This document shows, one piece after another, positions 33,187-42,240 of a DNA stretch of 64,000 bases (the first letter of the stretch is position 1; each line of letters starts with the position of its first letter). The notes under the pieces were generated by a model, which saw nothing but the letters and a program-made list of their open reading frames with translations, was not told the DNA's origin and did no database searches. The DNA is from Paracoccaceae bacterium (lineage in GTDB: Bacteria; Pseudomonadota; Alphaproteobacteria; Rhodobacterales; Rhodobacteraceae), in the NCBI GenBank assembly GCA_003605175.1, contig QWDA01000006.1, positions 62,001 through 126,000 on the forward strand, in the 5' to 3' direction. The translations under genes were made by a program, and so were the position numbers.

Positions 33187-34730
33187 TCGTCGTCTCCGTG
33201 AAACTGTGACAGCGGAACCGGCTGAAACAGGAGGTCTTCGATCGGAGCCGTCCGCTCCCAGGCGCAGGCTTCGGTTCGGGCCATCAGGCGGCGCACCTCG
33301 CCCGACGCGCTCGATCCCCATCCGGTAGTCTTGCAGCCACCATCGCGCGGTGAAGCCGTGCAGACCGTTTCGAAGAGCCTCTGCACACGGAACATCGGAC
33401 AGAGAACGACCTCGTCCCGCAGATCGTCCGGCGTCGTGCCGGGGGGGAGGGATTCGGGCCGCGCCGCCATTTCATGCAGTTCGAAGAGGTTCACAAGATA
33501 GGCCCTGAGCGAATTGGAGTCGTAGTTGCTGTAGTAGACATTGTTGATGGCGTAGGGTCCGGTCACCGCCGGCTTCGCCCAGTTCCCGAGGTAGCCCTGA
33601 AGGCGCCCGCCTGCGGCCCACACGTCGGCATGGGTGCTCCCCCGGATGAGCATCGCTCGCCATAGCGCCCGCGCCTCCTCGGCACGATCCGGCGCGGCAC
33701 CGGGCGTGGCGTCGTCGAAGATGCCGATGAGCAGTTCTCGCAATATCCCATAGTCTTCGGGGCTGTCGATCAGCGTTTCCCGCATCGCCGCGACCAACGC
33801 CTCTTCGGCTTCAATCTGGAAGAACGGGTCCGCAAAGATCCGCGCGATCACGCGCATGTCGCTGTGGAGCCGATCGAAGGCGGCGCCAGGCTGGACCCGC
33901 TTCATGAAAAGCCGCATCGACGTTTCGGCTGCCTCCGGCCGCCCCCGCCATTCGATCCTGTAGGCATATCTGCGTGCGAAATCGAGGAAGGGCTCGTCGT
34001 GGCGGTCGAGCGCTTCAAGCGCGCGTTTGCGTGCGTCCTTGCCGAGGTCCTCGTAGAACGCCAGGTAGATCAAACAGATGTCATCGTCCAACTGGGGCAA
34101 TTGCGCTTTCGCCGTGTCGCATAGGGCGAATTGTTCCTCGATGCTTCCACCCCATCGCGGAGAGAGCGCCGTTAAACCGAGTGTTAGGGCACGCATATCC
34201 GGCGAGGCCTTCAGTGTCCGTTCGACCAGCGTCGGAACGGCAAACTGACCGCTGGAATACCTGGCCAGCACGAGCGCGAGGTCGAGTGCCGGCACGAAGT
34301 TGGGGTCGGCCGAAAGGGCGCGGTCGGCCATCTCCAGCACCTTCGCGCGCTCTTCGCGATGTGCTTCCATTGCCTCCCTGGACGTGTGGTGAACCGTAGC
34401 CTCTCCTCGGGCCAGTTGGGAAAGGCGCATGTGCGACCAACCCAGTGCCGTCGCCGCGTAGGGGGATCCGGGGAATTGCTCCAGCCACGCTTCTTCCTGC
34501 GCGAGCCGACGGCTATTTGCCGTTGCGAACAGGGTCTCGTAGAGGCCGCGCAGGTCCACGAAATCTCGGGCCTCTCGCGCGCGTTTCGTCTGCTCGTCGA
34601 GCATGGTTTCGAGCGTCGCGAAGTCGCCCGTATCGACGGCCTGGCGTGCGAGATCGACGGGCGTCTGCGCGGCGACCGGGGAGGTCGCGAGCAGGATGCT
34701 TGCCAGGAGCGATGTGATGAGCCGCTGCAC
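33183..34730 (-). CDS. Exported DUF4034-like protein 1
   Basis: 515 residues. A GTG start follows GGAGG by five bases and yields the signal peptide VQRLITSLLASILLATSPVAAQ; the frame continues upstream but with non-coding character. The mature part begins VDLARQAVDTGDFATLETML and continues as helical repeats, for example WLEQFPGSPYAATALGWSHM and ADPNFVPALDLALVLARY, as in DUF4034 proteins. Cysteines occur in VVLCPMFRVQRL and TVCTA. It is translationally coupled to its paralogue, so the two probably act together in the periplasm. No enzymatic motif seen. Confidence 0.65.
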   Translation of the reverse strand: MQRLITSLLASILLATSPVAAQTPVDLARQAVDTGDFATLETMLDEQTKRAREARDFVDLRGLYETLFATANSRRLAQEEAWLEQFPGSPYAATALGWSHMRLSQLARGEATVHHTSREAMEAHREERAKVLEMADRALSADPNFVPALDLALVLARYSSGQFAVPTLVERTLKASPDMRALTLGLTALSPRWGGSIEEQFALCDTAKAQLPQLDDDICLIYLAFYEDLGKDARKRALEALDRHDEPFLDFARRYAYRIEWRGRPEAAETSMRLFMKRVQPGAAFDRLHSDMRVIARIFADPFFQIEAEEALVAAMRETLIDSPEDYGILRELLIGIFDDATPGAAPDRAEEARALWRAMLIRGSTHADVWAAGGRLQGYLGNWAKPAVTGPYAINNVYYSNYDSNSLRAYLVNLFELHEMAARPESLPPGTTPDDLRDEVVLCPMFRVQRLFETVCTASPRDGGCKTTGWGSSASGEVRRLMARTEACAWERTAPIEDLLFQPVPLSQFHGDDE

Positions 34731-34842
34731 CAAAGCCTCCGCGAAATGAGTTCGTTGCGGTCGCGTCGTGGTAGAGACAGTGAATGTGGCGGCGATGAGG
34801 CGATGGTACGTAACAAGACAGGAACGCCCCCGAATGCCGGTC

Positions 34843-34906
34843 CTAGGCCGTGTTGGCAAAAGGGATTCACACGGGACGTCTGGTGTGATTCAAGCTGGTA
34901 TCTGCG
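34843..34906 (+). mobile_element. Left end of an IS5-type element
   Basis: TAGGCCGTGTTGGCAAAAGG (34843-34862) followed by GATTCACACG resembles the inverted end of IS5-family elements of the DUF4096 type and lies about 45 bases before the transposase fragment, the usual distance. No matching right end was found nearby, in line with a truncated element. Confidence 0.5.
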
Positions 34907-35602
34907 ATGGAGTCCAGCTTGGCACGAGACTGGATATCGGACGAGGAGTGCGCGTTCTTCGAGCGTTTCATCTTGGCCATCCGCGCCCCGAACGGGAGAA
35001 GACCCACGAACCATCGCCTTGTTCTTGACGGGATTTTCTGGATCGCCCGCACCGGAGCTCCGTGGCGCGATCTTCCCGAAGAATTCGGCAAGTGATCCTC
35101 GGTCTACCGCCAGTTCCGGCGTTGGTCACTGGCGGGCCTCTGGGAGCATATCTTGACCCAGTTGGAGGCAGAGATTGTCAAACTCGATGCCGAGATCGCC
35201 CGCCGAGCCAAGTAAAACGACGTGGCGCGCCGCCTGATGACGGTGCCGGGTATTGGCCCGCTGATCGCTGCGGCCATTGCCACCATTGCGCCGCCGCCCG
35301 AGACGTTCCGCAAGGCCCGGGATCTTGCGGCATGGCTTGGCCTCACGCCCCGCCAGCATTCGACAGGCGACAAACAGCGGCCGGGGGCCACGACGAGCGA
35401 GCGGTCGCTCAGACGTTTGCTGATCATCGGGGCCAACAGCGTGATCATCAAACGGGACGTCCATCGGTAAGCGCAACCCGGCACATGGCTGGGTGATCTG
35501 CTGTCGCGCAGGCCCGCGATGCTGGTTCGGGTTGCGCTGGCGAACAAGATGGCACTGATGGCCCGGAGCGGCGTCCACAGGTCTCCGGGCGCGGCGGCAT
35601 AA
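34907..35602 (+). pseudogene. Hybrid transposase remnant: IS5 N-terminus joined to IS110 C-terminus
   Basis: One continuous reading frame interrupted by three nonsense codons (TGA 35093, TAA 35213, TAA 35468). The first part (MESSLARDWISDEECAFFER, then VLDGIFWIARTGAPWRDLPE and, after the first stop, SSVYRQFRRWSLAGLWEHI) is the DUF4096 N-terminal domain of IS5-family transposases. From about 35160 it changes to an IS110-family C-terminus: ARRLMTVPGIGPLIAAAIA, AAWLGLTPRQHSTG, LRRLLIIGAN and GTWLGDLLSRRPAMLVRVAL. The last part also lacks a few residues compared with the family. It is dead, and records one element inserted into, or recombined with, another. Confidence 0.8.
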
Positions 35603-36347
35603 GCCGACCAGCGGTCGCGAGGACGTCGGAGCACAGGAGGGCAAGGAGCAGTTTGGCGCAATAGTCGTGAGACGGGATCGGGAGAACCAGTGTACAACAG
35701 AGTGCCGTCGAGCACGCGGCTTTGATCTGGACCCGACCTTCGAACATCATGCGGGCCCGCGGCATGACCAAGGCGGCAACAGAGGCCGGATACATGTCAG
35801 CACCCGGTGCAGCGCCAAAATCGGCTCCGAAATTACCTCTTGTGCAAGGGGCGGTGATACAGGTTGCACAAATCCCATGAAGGATTGATCTCGTGCATCC
35901 TGCGTGGCAACTGGTCCGCATGAGCAGACCGTCACCGCCGGGGGCGTGGCCTGGAACGAAACCCTGCGCGCAGCGAAACACCTTGACCGGGCGCGATGGC
36001 GACGATGGTGAGGGCCAGCCCGCCACCGGCCGAGGGCGGCCCCGTACGATATCACCGCCGAAGCCGCGTCGAGACGAAGATGCGCGGTGTGAAGCTGTCG
36101 GGCCAGCGGCACATGGCGCGGGTCCTTGACCGCCACAGGGGCTGTGGGACAAGTCTGTCCGCGGGAAGGGGGACATCGGTTATCCGCCGATTTGCGCAAC
36201 AGGGTCCCTCCCGCGGCGACCTGGCATTCTTGGTGGAGCAATGCGGCCGTCTTGCACTCAAACCTGAGACCCTGCGGAAATCAGGTCGAGAGCCGCATTC
36301 TCCGGCAGCCCGCCGAAGCGTTTCGCGATTGCACGAAAGCGCAGAGT
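35603..36347. other. Insertion-sequence debris
   Basis: No intact gene. The first part probably is the 3' flank of the IS110 remnant. Around 36130-36205 there is a segment related to the one near 15970-16036: both end in GCCGATTTGYGCAACAG and are about 70 percent alike over some 65 bases by eye, with one gap. Read on the minus strand it begins CTGTTGCGCAAATCGGC, the style of IS5/IS903-type termini. Confidence 0.5.
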
Positions 36348-36470
36348 TCAGGCGCGCAGGCGCCGGGACCTGCCAATCGTGTAGGACACCACGGTTTCCG
36401 TGCGCTCGCACCCCGAGACGATCGCAACCGTTCCACCGAGCACCAGGGCGGCCGCGCCGGCTTTCGTCAT
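36348..36470 (-). CDS. Possible very small lipoprotein
   Basis: 40 codons: MTKAGAAALVLGGTVAIVSG then a Cys, giving a lipobox-like VSGC, followed by a short polar, Arg-rich tail. The start has no clear Shine-Dalgarno sequence, and the frame is open for another 67 codons upstream. It resembles entericidin-like small lipoproteins only in size and lipobox. It could equally be a chance frame in rearranged DNA. Confidence 0.3.
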   Translation of the reverse strand: MTKAGAAALVLGGTVAIVSGCERTETVVSYTIGRSRRLRA

Positions 36471-36728
36471 GAAACGGTGGTAGTCGTCCCGATCGGCATG
36501 CTTCGCCTGTTCGGTTTCAGAGGAGACGACTCGCAGGTGGGACTTGTTGACGAGGCCACTCGTTACATTCTTGCACATTAGACGCTTTCCGATCCTTCGT
36601 TGTCCTGAGCACCGCCCATGTAACCGCGACAACCGAAGGGATGTGTAAACAAAATCAGAAAGTTGGTTCAAATCTTTGAAGCCTGGGTAACAAAGAGTGA
36701 GCGACGTATTGCCGATCGCTCCGGCTTG

Positions 36729-36743
36729 TTAACCGAATCTTAA
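36729..36743. promoter_or_regulatory. CtrA-binding box (TTAA-N7-TTAA)
   Basis: TTAACCGAATCTTAA followed by CC is an exact match to the alphaproteobacterial CtrA consensus TTAA-N7-TTAA. It lies about 200 bases before the cold shock gene, with only non-coding DNA between, so this gene is the likely target. CtrA is the cell-cycle and motility regulator of alphaproteobacteria. Confidence 0.6.
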
Positions 36744-36943
36744 CCAACCATCCGGCCGCCAGCCGGAGCGGCCGGCCACGCGGATTTCTCTTGCCTCACG
36801 GCCTCCGACCTGTCAGACCGGCGCCGCTACGTTATTCCCTACTCGACCACTGTCTCCCTCACCGGCTGTCAGTCTCTCGATTGGAGAACCGACCGGCCAG
36901 GCTGCCGCATTCCGCGGGCAGCACACGAAAAGGAGACCACGGA

Positions 36944-37150
36944 ATGGCCAACGGCACCGTGAAATGGTTCAACAGCACCAAAGGCTTCGGCTTCATCGCC
37001 CCGGATACCGGCGGCAAGGACGTGTTCGTCCACATCTCCGCCGTCGAGCGTTCGGGCCTGACCGGGCTCAAGGATGACCAGAAAGTCACCTACGATCTCG
37101 AGAAGGGCCGCGACGGCCGCGAGAGCGCGACGAATCTCGCCCTCGCCTGA
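36944..37150 (+). CDS. Cold shock protein (CspA family)
   Basis: 68 residues, a single cold shock domain. RNP1 is KGFGFIAPD and RNP2 is DVFVHISA, both nucleic-acid-binding motifs, with WFNSTKG before RNP1. AAAAGGAG precedes the ATG by about nine bases. It binds single-stranded RNA/DNA as an RNA chaperone. The leader appears long: about 200 non-coding bases separate the CtrA box from the start. A strong terminator follows at 37172, so it is monocistronic. Confidence 0.96.
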   Translation: MANGTVKWFNSTKGFGFIAPDTGGKDVFVHISAVERSGLTGLKDDQKVTYDLEKGRDGRESATNLALA

Positions 37151-37171
37151 GGACCACGAATTGACCTTTCG

Positions 37172-37201
37172 AAGGGCGCGCTCGGGCGCGCCCTTTGCGT
37201 T
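37172..37201 (+). terminator. Intrinsic terminator of the cold shock gene
   Basis: AAGGGCGCGC pairs with GCGCGCCCTT around the loop TCGG, then TGCGTTT. It lies 21 bases after the stop. Confidence 0.85.
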
Positions 37202-37340
37202 TCGGGAACGTTGCGTCACGGGGGCGCGCGGCGGCCCGGATCTCACGCCGCGTTCACGCGCGGCTGACACGGCACGAGCATGCTTCCCGCAGGTGCCCGC
37301 AGGATTTGGGCGCATGTCATTCGTTCCGCAGAGGTCCGCC

Positions 37341-37451
37341 ATGTCCTATCGCCCCGCCCCGCCGAACCCTGTCCGTGTCGTCCGGCCGGCACCGCGCCCC
37401 GGGCCGCGCCAGCCCGAAACCTGGCATTTCACCGATTTCGCGCTGATCTGA
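37341..37451 (+). CDS. Hypothetical 36-residue protein, Pro/Arg-rich
   Basis: MSYRPAPPNPVRVVRPAPRP, then GPRQPETWHFTDFALI and stop. AGAGGT lies eight bases before the ATG. It is very basic and Pro-rich with no recognisable motif. The distinct C-terminus with Trp/Phe and the ribosome-binding site make it a plausible small gene, but coding is unproven. Confidence 0.35.
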   Translation: MSYRPAPPNPVRVVRPAPRPGPRQPETWHFTDFALI

Positions 37452-37654
37452 TCGGCCCACCTTGTTGCACGACCACAACAGCCGGGCCGGCGGAAACCTT
37501 TGTTAAGCAATTTTTCGGCGATCCGTGTCACGCTACCCCCAGCGCCGGCCCTGCGACTCCCCGGGGGCAGCATGCGCGAAGAGGCACGGGCAGCAGCTCG
37601 AAGGGGGGTCGAACATCTCCGGCGCGCACACAAGGCGTCACGAGGAGAGCAGTC

Positions 37655-37771
37655 ATGTCACGCCAAGACCCGGATCCGGAACCCAGGAGAGACTGGCCGC
37701 CGGCGAACCAGGACAAACACGCGGAACCCTGGCCCGCGCCGCCCCGCCACATGGACTGGGCGAGCCTGTAA
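37655..37771 (+). CDS. Hypothetical 38-residue protein, Pro/Asp-rich
   Basis: MSRQDPDPEPRRDWPPANQD, then KHAEPWPAPPRHMDWASL and stop. A very good Shine-Dalgarno sequence (CGAGGAG) is seven bases upstream, and AT-rich sequence (TTTGTTAAGCAATTTTTC) lies some 150 bases before it, where a promoter could be. It is predicted disordered, with four Trp residues or fewer. It is a candidate small protein gene of unknown role just ahead of rsmA. Confidence 0.45.
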   Translation: MSRQDPDPEPRRDWPPANQDKHAEPWPAPPRHMDWASL

Positions 37772-37861
37772 CGCGACCGGCCCGGCCGGCTACGCCAGAG
37801 GCGGCGGCTCCGGCCCGACCAGCAATGGACAGCGCCCGCGCGATCTGCCACCACCTGTGGC

Positions 37862-38704
37862 ATGAGCGCCATCGATGATCTGCCCCCGCTGCGCGCGGTG
37901 ATCGCCACCCACGGGCTGCAGGCGAAGAAGGCGCTCGGGCAGAATTTCCTTCTCGACCTGAACCTGACCGCCAAGATCGCGCGGTCGGCGGGCGACCTCT
38001 CCGGCGCCGACGTGCTCGAGATCGGGCCCGGGCCGGGCGGGCTCACACGGGGCCTCCTCGCCGAGGGCGCGCGCCGGGTGGTCGCGGTCGAGAAGGACAC
38101 CCGTTGCCGCCCCGCGCTCGACGAGATCGCCGCCGCCTATCCCGGCCGGCTCGAGATCGTCGAGGGCGACGCGCTCCGGCTCGACCATGCCGCGCTGCTC
38201 CGCCCGCCGGTCAAGATCGTCGCCAACCTGCCCTACAATGTCGGGACCGAGCTCCTGACCCGCTGGCTCGACCCGCCCGAATGGCCGCCCTTCTGGGAGA
38301 GCCTCACGCTGATGTTCCAGCGCGAGGTGGCGGAGCGGATCGTCGCGGAACCCGGCTCGAAGGCCTACGGGCGCCTGTCGATCCTCGCCCGCTGGCGCAC
38401 CGAGCCGCGCATCGTGATGGACCTGCCGCCCCAGGCCTTCACCCCCGCCCCCAAGGTCCACTCGGCGGTGGTGCATCTGAAACGCCGCGCGGCGCCGCTC
38501 TACCCGGCCGAGCCCCGGATGCTCACCAGGGTGGTGGCGGCCGCCTTCGGACAACGGCGCAAGATGCTCCGGGCGGCGCTGAAGGGCATGGCGCCCGATA
38601 TCGAGACACGGCTCGAAGCGGCCGGCATCGCGCCGACCGCACGGGCCGAGGAAATCTCGCTGGAAAGGTTCTGCGCCCTCGCCCGGGAGCTGTCCAAGGG
38701 CTGA
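37862..38704 (+). CDS. rsmA: 16S rRNA (adenine1518/1519-N6)-dimethyltransferase
   Basis: 280 residues. It carries the RsmA/KsgA signature: [19 protein letters not shown], the SAM motif [22 protein letters not shown] (motif II), IVEGDAL, and the catalytic [14 protein letters not shown] (motif IV, NLPY). The C-terminal domain includes [15 protein letters not shown] and [12 protein letters not shown]. It dimethylates two adjacent adenosines in the 3' hairpin of 16S rRNA during 30S maturation; loss gives kasugamycin resistance. In many proteobacteria it follows pdxA; here those neighbours are absent. Confidence 0.97.
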   Translation: MSAIDDLPPLRAVIATHGLQAKKALGQNFLLDLNLTAKIARSAGDLSGADVLEIGPGPGGLTRGLLAEGARRVVAVEKDTRCRPALDEIAAAYPGRLEIVEGDALRLDHAALLRPPVKIVANLPYNVGTELLTRWLDPPEWPPFWESLTLMFQREVAERIVAEPGSKAYGRLSILARWRTEPRIVMDLPPQAFTPAPKVHSAVVHLKRRAAPLYPAEPRMLTRVVAAAFGQRRKMLRAALKGMAPDIETRLEAAGIAPTARAEEISLERFCALARELSKG

Positions 38705-38815
38705 ACCCGGCGCAAAAGCCTGTCGCGTGATCGTTGAAGCAGGCGACAGGCTTCAGGTTGTGGATCTCACGCATTCTCGAACCGGAAAAGCCGATCAACT
38801 TTTCCTGAAAATGCT

Positions 38816-39376
38816 CTATTCCGCGGCTTCGGCCGGGTTCGACTGGTCGCCGCCGCCGCTCGGCGCCGGGTTCTGCGCGGGCTTCGGACGCCGCTGGCGC
38901 CGCGGGCGTTCGGGCTTGCTCTCGGGCGTCTCGACCAGGCCGGAATCGCCGCGATCGTCGCCGCCCATGTCGATGACGTCATCGGAGCGCTGTTGCGCCG
39001 CCGGCTGGGCTTCCTGCCCGCCGCCCTGCGACGGCTGATCGCCGGCATTGTTGTTCTGCCCGCGATTGTCGTCGCGGTCGTTGCGCCGGGCGTCGTGCTC
39101 GCGTTCCTGCTGCTCGCGCCGCTGGTCCTGCTCGCGCTGCGCCTCGCTCAGCATCCGCGTGTAGTGCTCGGCATGCTGCTGGAAATTCTCGAACGCCACC
39201 CGGTCGTTGCCGAGCTGTGCGTCGCGGGCAAGCTGGTTGTACTTGTCGATAATCTGCTGCGGGGTGCCGCGCACCTTGCCCTCGGGCCCGGACGAGTCGA
39301 ACACCCGGTTGACGATGTTGCCGACCGAGCGGTTGCGGTTCGACTTCGACCGCGAGCGTGCCTTGGAAGATCTCAT
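38816..39376 (-). CDS. DUF4167 domain-containing protein
   Basis: 186 residues starting MRSSKARSRSKSNRNRSVGN. The folded N-terminal part, with NRVFDSSGPEGKVRGT, PQQIIDKYNQLARDAQ and AFENFQQHAEHYTRML, is the DUF4167 domain conserved in Rhizobiales and Rhodobacterales. The rest is low-complexity, rich in Gln, Arg, Asp and Asn and presumably disordered, ending PSGGGDQSNPAEAAE. The basic N-terminus suggests nucleic-acid contact, and the family is associated with RNA or ribosome-related functions only by inference. It usually neighbours prmC/prfA, as here (226 bases upstream of the prmC stop). Confidence 0.85.
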   Translation of the reverse strand: MRSSKARSRSKSNRNRSVGNIVNRVFDSSGPEGKVRGTPQQIIDKYNQLARDAQLGNDRVAFENFQQHAEHYTRMLSEAQREQDQRREQQEREHDARRNDRDDNRGQNNNAGDQPSQGGGQEAQPAAQQRSDDVIDMGGDDRGDSGLVETPESKPERPRRQRRPKPAQNPAPSGGGDQSNPAEAAE

Positions 39377-39602
39377 GCTTTGTTTAGTCCAGCCTTGCTG
39401 TAGCCCTTTGCCTGCCCCGGTAGTCTCAGTGTCGTCGCGCCATCGCGACCTCGGGGAGCGGGCAATTCTGTGGCAAACCGCGGGGGCCCGCATCGAATGG
39501 ATGCGACGGCCCTCACACAGTCCACTAACCACGTCAAAATCGCCAAGACAAGCGGTTTCTGGGGCTTATCCCCGCAATTCGCGTGCAATCCGGGCCATTT
39601 TG

Positions 39603-40457
39603 TCACGAAACGCCGGTCTGGCCGCGCCGTGCCGAGACGACCCTGTCTCTCCCGTCAAGATCGGGATGGACGGCGACGTCTTCAAGCCCCGCCGCCTTGA
39701 AAAGCTGGGCGACGGCCGGACCCTGCCGATATCCGATCTCCACGAGAAGCCGCCCGCCGGGGGTGAGATACGCAGGCGCACCGGCGGCGATGGCGCGATA
39801 TGCGGTGAGCCCGTCGGCCCCATCGGTAAGGGCCAGATGCGGGTCGTGGTCGCGGACCTCGGGCGCGAGACAATCCATCTCCTCGGCCGCGATATATGGA
39901 GGGTTGGAAACAATGAGGTCGTAGCGTCCGCCGACTCCGGCGAACCAATCGGAGGTCTCGAACGCGACACGCTGCTCCACGCCGTGCTCGCGGGCGTTCC
40001 ACCGGGCGATTTCCAGGGCGGATTCCGACAGATCCGTCGCGATGCCGATGGCCTCCCCGCGCTCGGCCAGGAGCGAGATCGCGATGCAGCCGCTTCCGGT
40101 GCCGAGGTCGAGCAGCTCGGAGAAGGGTTCGGACAGCGCCAGCTCGATCAGCGTCTCGGTTTCGGGCCTCGGGTCGAGCACCGCCTCCGAGATGTGAAAC
40201 CACCGCCCCCAGAACAGGCGGCCGCCGACGATGCGCGCGACGGGTTCCCGCGTCCAGCGCTCTTCCAGAAAACCGAGATACCGGTAGAATGCGTCATCGT
40301 CGATTTCGTCGCGAAGATGCAGGGCGAGCCTGTCGGGCGGGATCCCCAGAGCCGCGGCCATCAGGCGGCGCGCATCGCGCTCGGGCGTCTCGATCCCGAT
40401 GTTGCGGAGCGAGTCGGCTCCGAACGCCAGCTCGGTCTGTACCGTGCGCCGCGTCAC
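39603..40457 (-). CDS. prmC: Release-factor glutamine methyltransferase
   Basis: 284 residues from a GTG start that overlaps the prfA stop (GTGA). It has the N-terminal helical domain with [13 protein letters not shown] and [20 protein letters not shown], then the SAM-binding [19 protein letters not shown] and the catalytic [13 protein letters not shown] (NPPY). It methylates the Gln of the GGQ motif of RF1 and RF2, using SAM. Its substrate RF1 is encoded immediately upstream, the standard alphaproteobacterial pairing. Confidence 0.96.
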   Translation of the reverse strand: MTRRTVQTELAFGADSLRNIGIETPERDARRLMAAALGIPPDRLALHLRDEIDDDAFYRYLGFLEERWTREPVARIVGGRLFWGRWFHISEAVLDPRPETETLIELALSEPFSELLDLGTGSGCIAISLLAERGEAIGIATDLSESALEIARWNAREHGVEQRVAFETSDWFAGVGGRYDLIVSNPPYIAAEEMDCLAPEVRDHDPHLALTDGADGLTAYRAIAAGAPAYLTPGGRLLVEIGYRQGPAVAQLFKAAGLEDVAVHPDLDGRDRVVSARRGQTGVS

Positions 40458-41509
40458 AGCCCGGCTTCGGCCAGCTTCTCGGCCTGTTCCGCCTCGGTCA
40501 GCGCGTCGATCACCTCGTCGAGATCGCCCTGCATCACCTCGCCCAGCTTGTAGAGCGTGAGCCCGATCCGGTGGTCGGTCATCCGCCCCTGCGGGAAATT
40601 GTAGGTGCGGATCCGCTCCGAGCGGTCCCCCGAACCGACCTGGCTCTTGCGGGTCGCGGCGCGCTCGGCATCGGCGCGGCCGCGCTCCATGTCGTAGAGC
40701 CGCGCGCGCAGCACCTGCATGGCGATGGCGCGGTTCTGGTGCTGCGACTTCTCCGAGGAGGTCACCACGATGCCGGTCGGGATATGGGTGATCCGGACCG
40801 CCGAATCGGTGGTGTTCACATGCTGTCCACCCGCCCCGCTCGCGCGCATCGTGTCGATGCGGATATCGGTGGCGGGGATGTCGATATCCACTTCCTCGGC
40901 CTCGGGCAACACCGCGACGGTGGCGGCCGAGGTATGGATCCGCCCGCCGGATTCGGTCTCGGGCACCCGCTGCACCCGGTGGACGCCGCTTTCGTACTTG
41001 AGCCGCGCGAAGACGCCCTCGCCGACGATCCGGGCAACGACTTCCTTGATGCCGCCGAGCTCGGTCTCGGCCAGTTCGATCAGCTCCAGCTTCCAGCCCT
41101 TCGCCTCGGCATGGCGCTGGTACATGCGGAGGAGATCGCCCGCGAAGAGCGCGGCCTCCTCGCCGCCGGTGCCGGGACGGATCTCGAGGATCGCCGGCCG
41201 CGCATCGGCGGCGTCCTTCGGCAGGAGCGCGAGCTTCAGCGCCTGCTCGACCTCGGGCAGGCGCGACCTGAGCCGCGGCAGCTCGTCCTCGGCCAGGGCC
41301 TTCATCTCCGGATCGCCGAGCATCGCCTCGGCCTCGTCGATCTCGGCGAGCGTGCGGCGGTACTCGCCGATCGTCGCGACCACCGGCTTCAGCTCGGAAT
41401 ATTCCCGCGCGAGCGCGGCGATTTCGCCCGGCGCCGCACCCGCGGCCATCTTCGCCTCGAGGAATTCGAAGCGCGCGGCGATCTGGTCGAGTTTCTCGAA
41501 GGGCACCAT
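40454..41509 (-). CDS. prfA: Peptide chain release factor 1
   Basis: 351 residues, starting [20 protein letters not shown]. The peptidyl-tRNA hydrolysis motif GGQ sits in [19 protein letters not shown]. The RF1 region with [20 protein letters not shown] holds the tripeptide loop, here PET, which reads UAA/UAG stop codons. [20 protein letters not shown] is the standard pre-core motif and the C-terminus has [20 protein letters not shown]. prmC follows with overlapping codons. Upstream (41510-41679) is a set of hairpins described separately. Confidence 0.98.
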   Translation of the reverse strand: MVPFEKLDQIAARFEFLEAKMAAGAAPGEIAALAREYSELKPVVATIGEYRRTLAEIDEAEAMLGDPEMKALAEDELPRLRSRLPEVEQALKLALLPKDAADARPAILEIRPGTGGEEAALFAGDLLRMYQRHAEAKGWKLELIELAETELGGIKEVVARIVGEGVFARLKYESGVHRVQRVPETESGGRIHTSAATVAVLPEAEEVDIDIPATDIRIDTMRASGAGGQHVNTTDSAVRITHIPTGIVVTSSEKSQHQNRAIAMQVLRARLYDMERGRADAERAATRKSQVGSGDRSERIRTYNFPQGRMTDHRIGLTLYKLGEVMQGDLDEVIDALTEAEQAEKLAEAGL

Positions 41510-41565
41510 GGCCGGTCCTGTCTCCGATCTGCCCTGGCGCGTCAAGCCGGGTGTGATCCAGCGGC

Positions 41566-41643
41566 GCGCGCCTCCGGCGCGCATTCCTTCGGTTTGCGCC
41601 GCCTCCGGCGGCGCTTGTGGCGAGGGGGCCGTTGGCCCCCTCG
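41566..41643. repeat. Cluster of three perfect three-base-loop hairpins
   Basis: Three inverted repeats in 78 bases: GCGCGCC-TCC-GGCGCGC (41566-41582), GCGCCGCC-TCC-GGCGGCGC (41596-41614) and CGAGGGGGCC-GTT-GGCCCCCTCG (41621-41643). They lie between the minus-strand DUF gene and prfA. The right flank with TTTCCACCAAGAAGAA resembles a sequence I know next to such hairpins in other Rhodobacteraceae. There is no T-tract on the minus strand, so they may attenuate or stabilise RNA and need not terminate transcription. Confidence 0.75.
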
Positions 41644-41679
41644 CGCTCCCCCAAGAGTATTTCCACCAAGAAGAATCGG

Positions 41680-42240
41680 TCAGGATCCGCAGTCGAAGAA
41701 GCGGTCCGAGGGCAGGTAGCCCGCGAGCTTTCCGGCCATCGACCATTCCCGTTCGAGCCCGGTTTCGCCGATCACCAGAACCCCGTCGCGGGGCAGAGTG
41801 CCGAGCACCCCGCCGACCCGGGCACGGATCGCGCTCCAGCCGTCGGTGAAGAGCGGTGCGGGGCCGGCGCCATCGATCGCCGCGTTCCGGGAGAGCACGG
41901 CTTCGGGATCGAGCGGCACATGGATCAGCGCGACCCGGCGGCACGCCGTCAGCGCGCCGAGCTTCTCCGCCCGCGGTTCGGGGAGCCGCGGCGCGTTCGG
42001 CCCGACACGCAGCGCGTTCGAGGAGAACAGGAAGGCCACCAGATCGCGCCCCGTGGTTGCCCGCACCCCGGCATAGGTCTTGTAGTTGAGCCCCAGCTCG
42101 CGGGCGCGCGCGACCCGGATCCGCACCACTTCGAGCGGCAGCTTCGGCAACAGGTCGGCCCGCGCCCGGCCCCAGGCATAGCGCCGCCATCCCGCGCCGG
42201 GCTCCATCGTCGGCCCGCCATTATGTCCGATCATGCTCAT
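41680..42240 (-). CDS. Conserved hypothetical protein ([10 protein letters not shown] type)
   Basis: 186 residues starting [20 protein letters not shown]. The ATG overlaps the ribE stop (ATGA), so it is coupled to riboflavin synthase. The segment [20 protein letters not shown], then [21 protein letters not shown], is a pattern I associate with an uncharacterised alphaproteobacterial family. The C-terminal half ([26 protein letters not shown]) looks like an alpha/beta fold with no catalytic motif I recognise. No membrane segment. Confidence 0.7.
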   Translation of the reverse strand: MSMIGHNGGPTMEPGAGWRRYAWGRARADLLPKLPLEVVRIRVARARELGLNYKTYAGVRATTGRDLVAFLFSSNALRVGPNAPRLPEPRAEKLGALTACRRVALIHVPLDPEAVLSRNAAIDGAGPAPLFTDGWSAIRARVGGVLGTLPRDGVLVIGETGLEREWSMAGKLAGYLPSDRFFDCGS

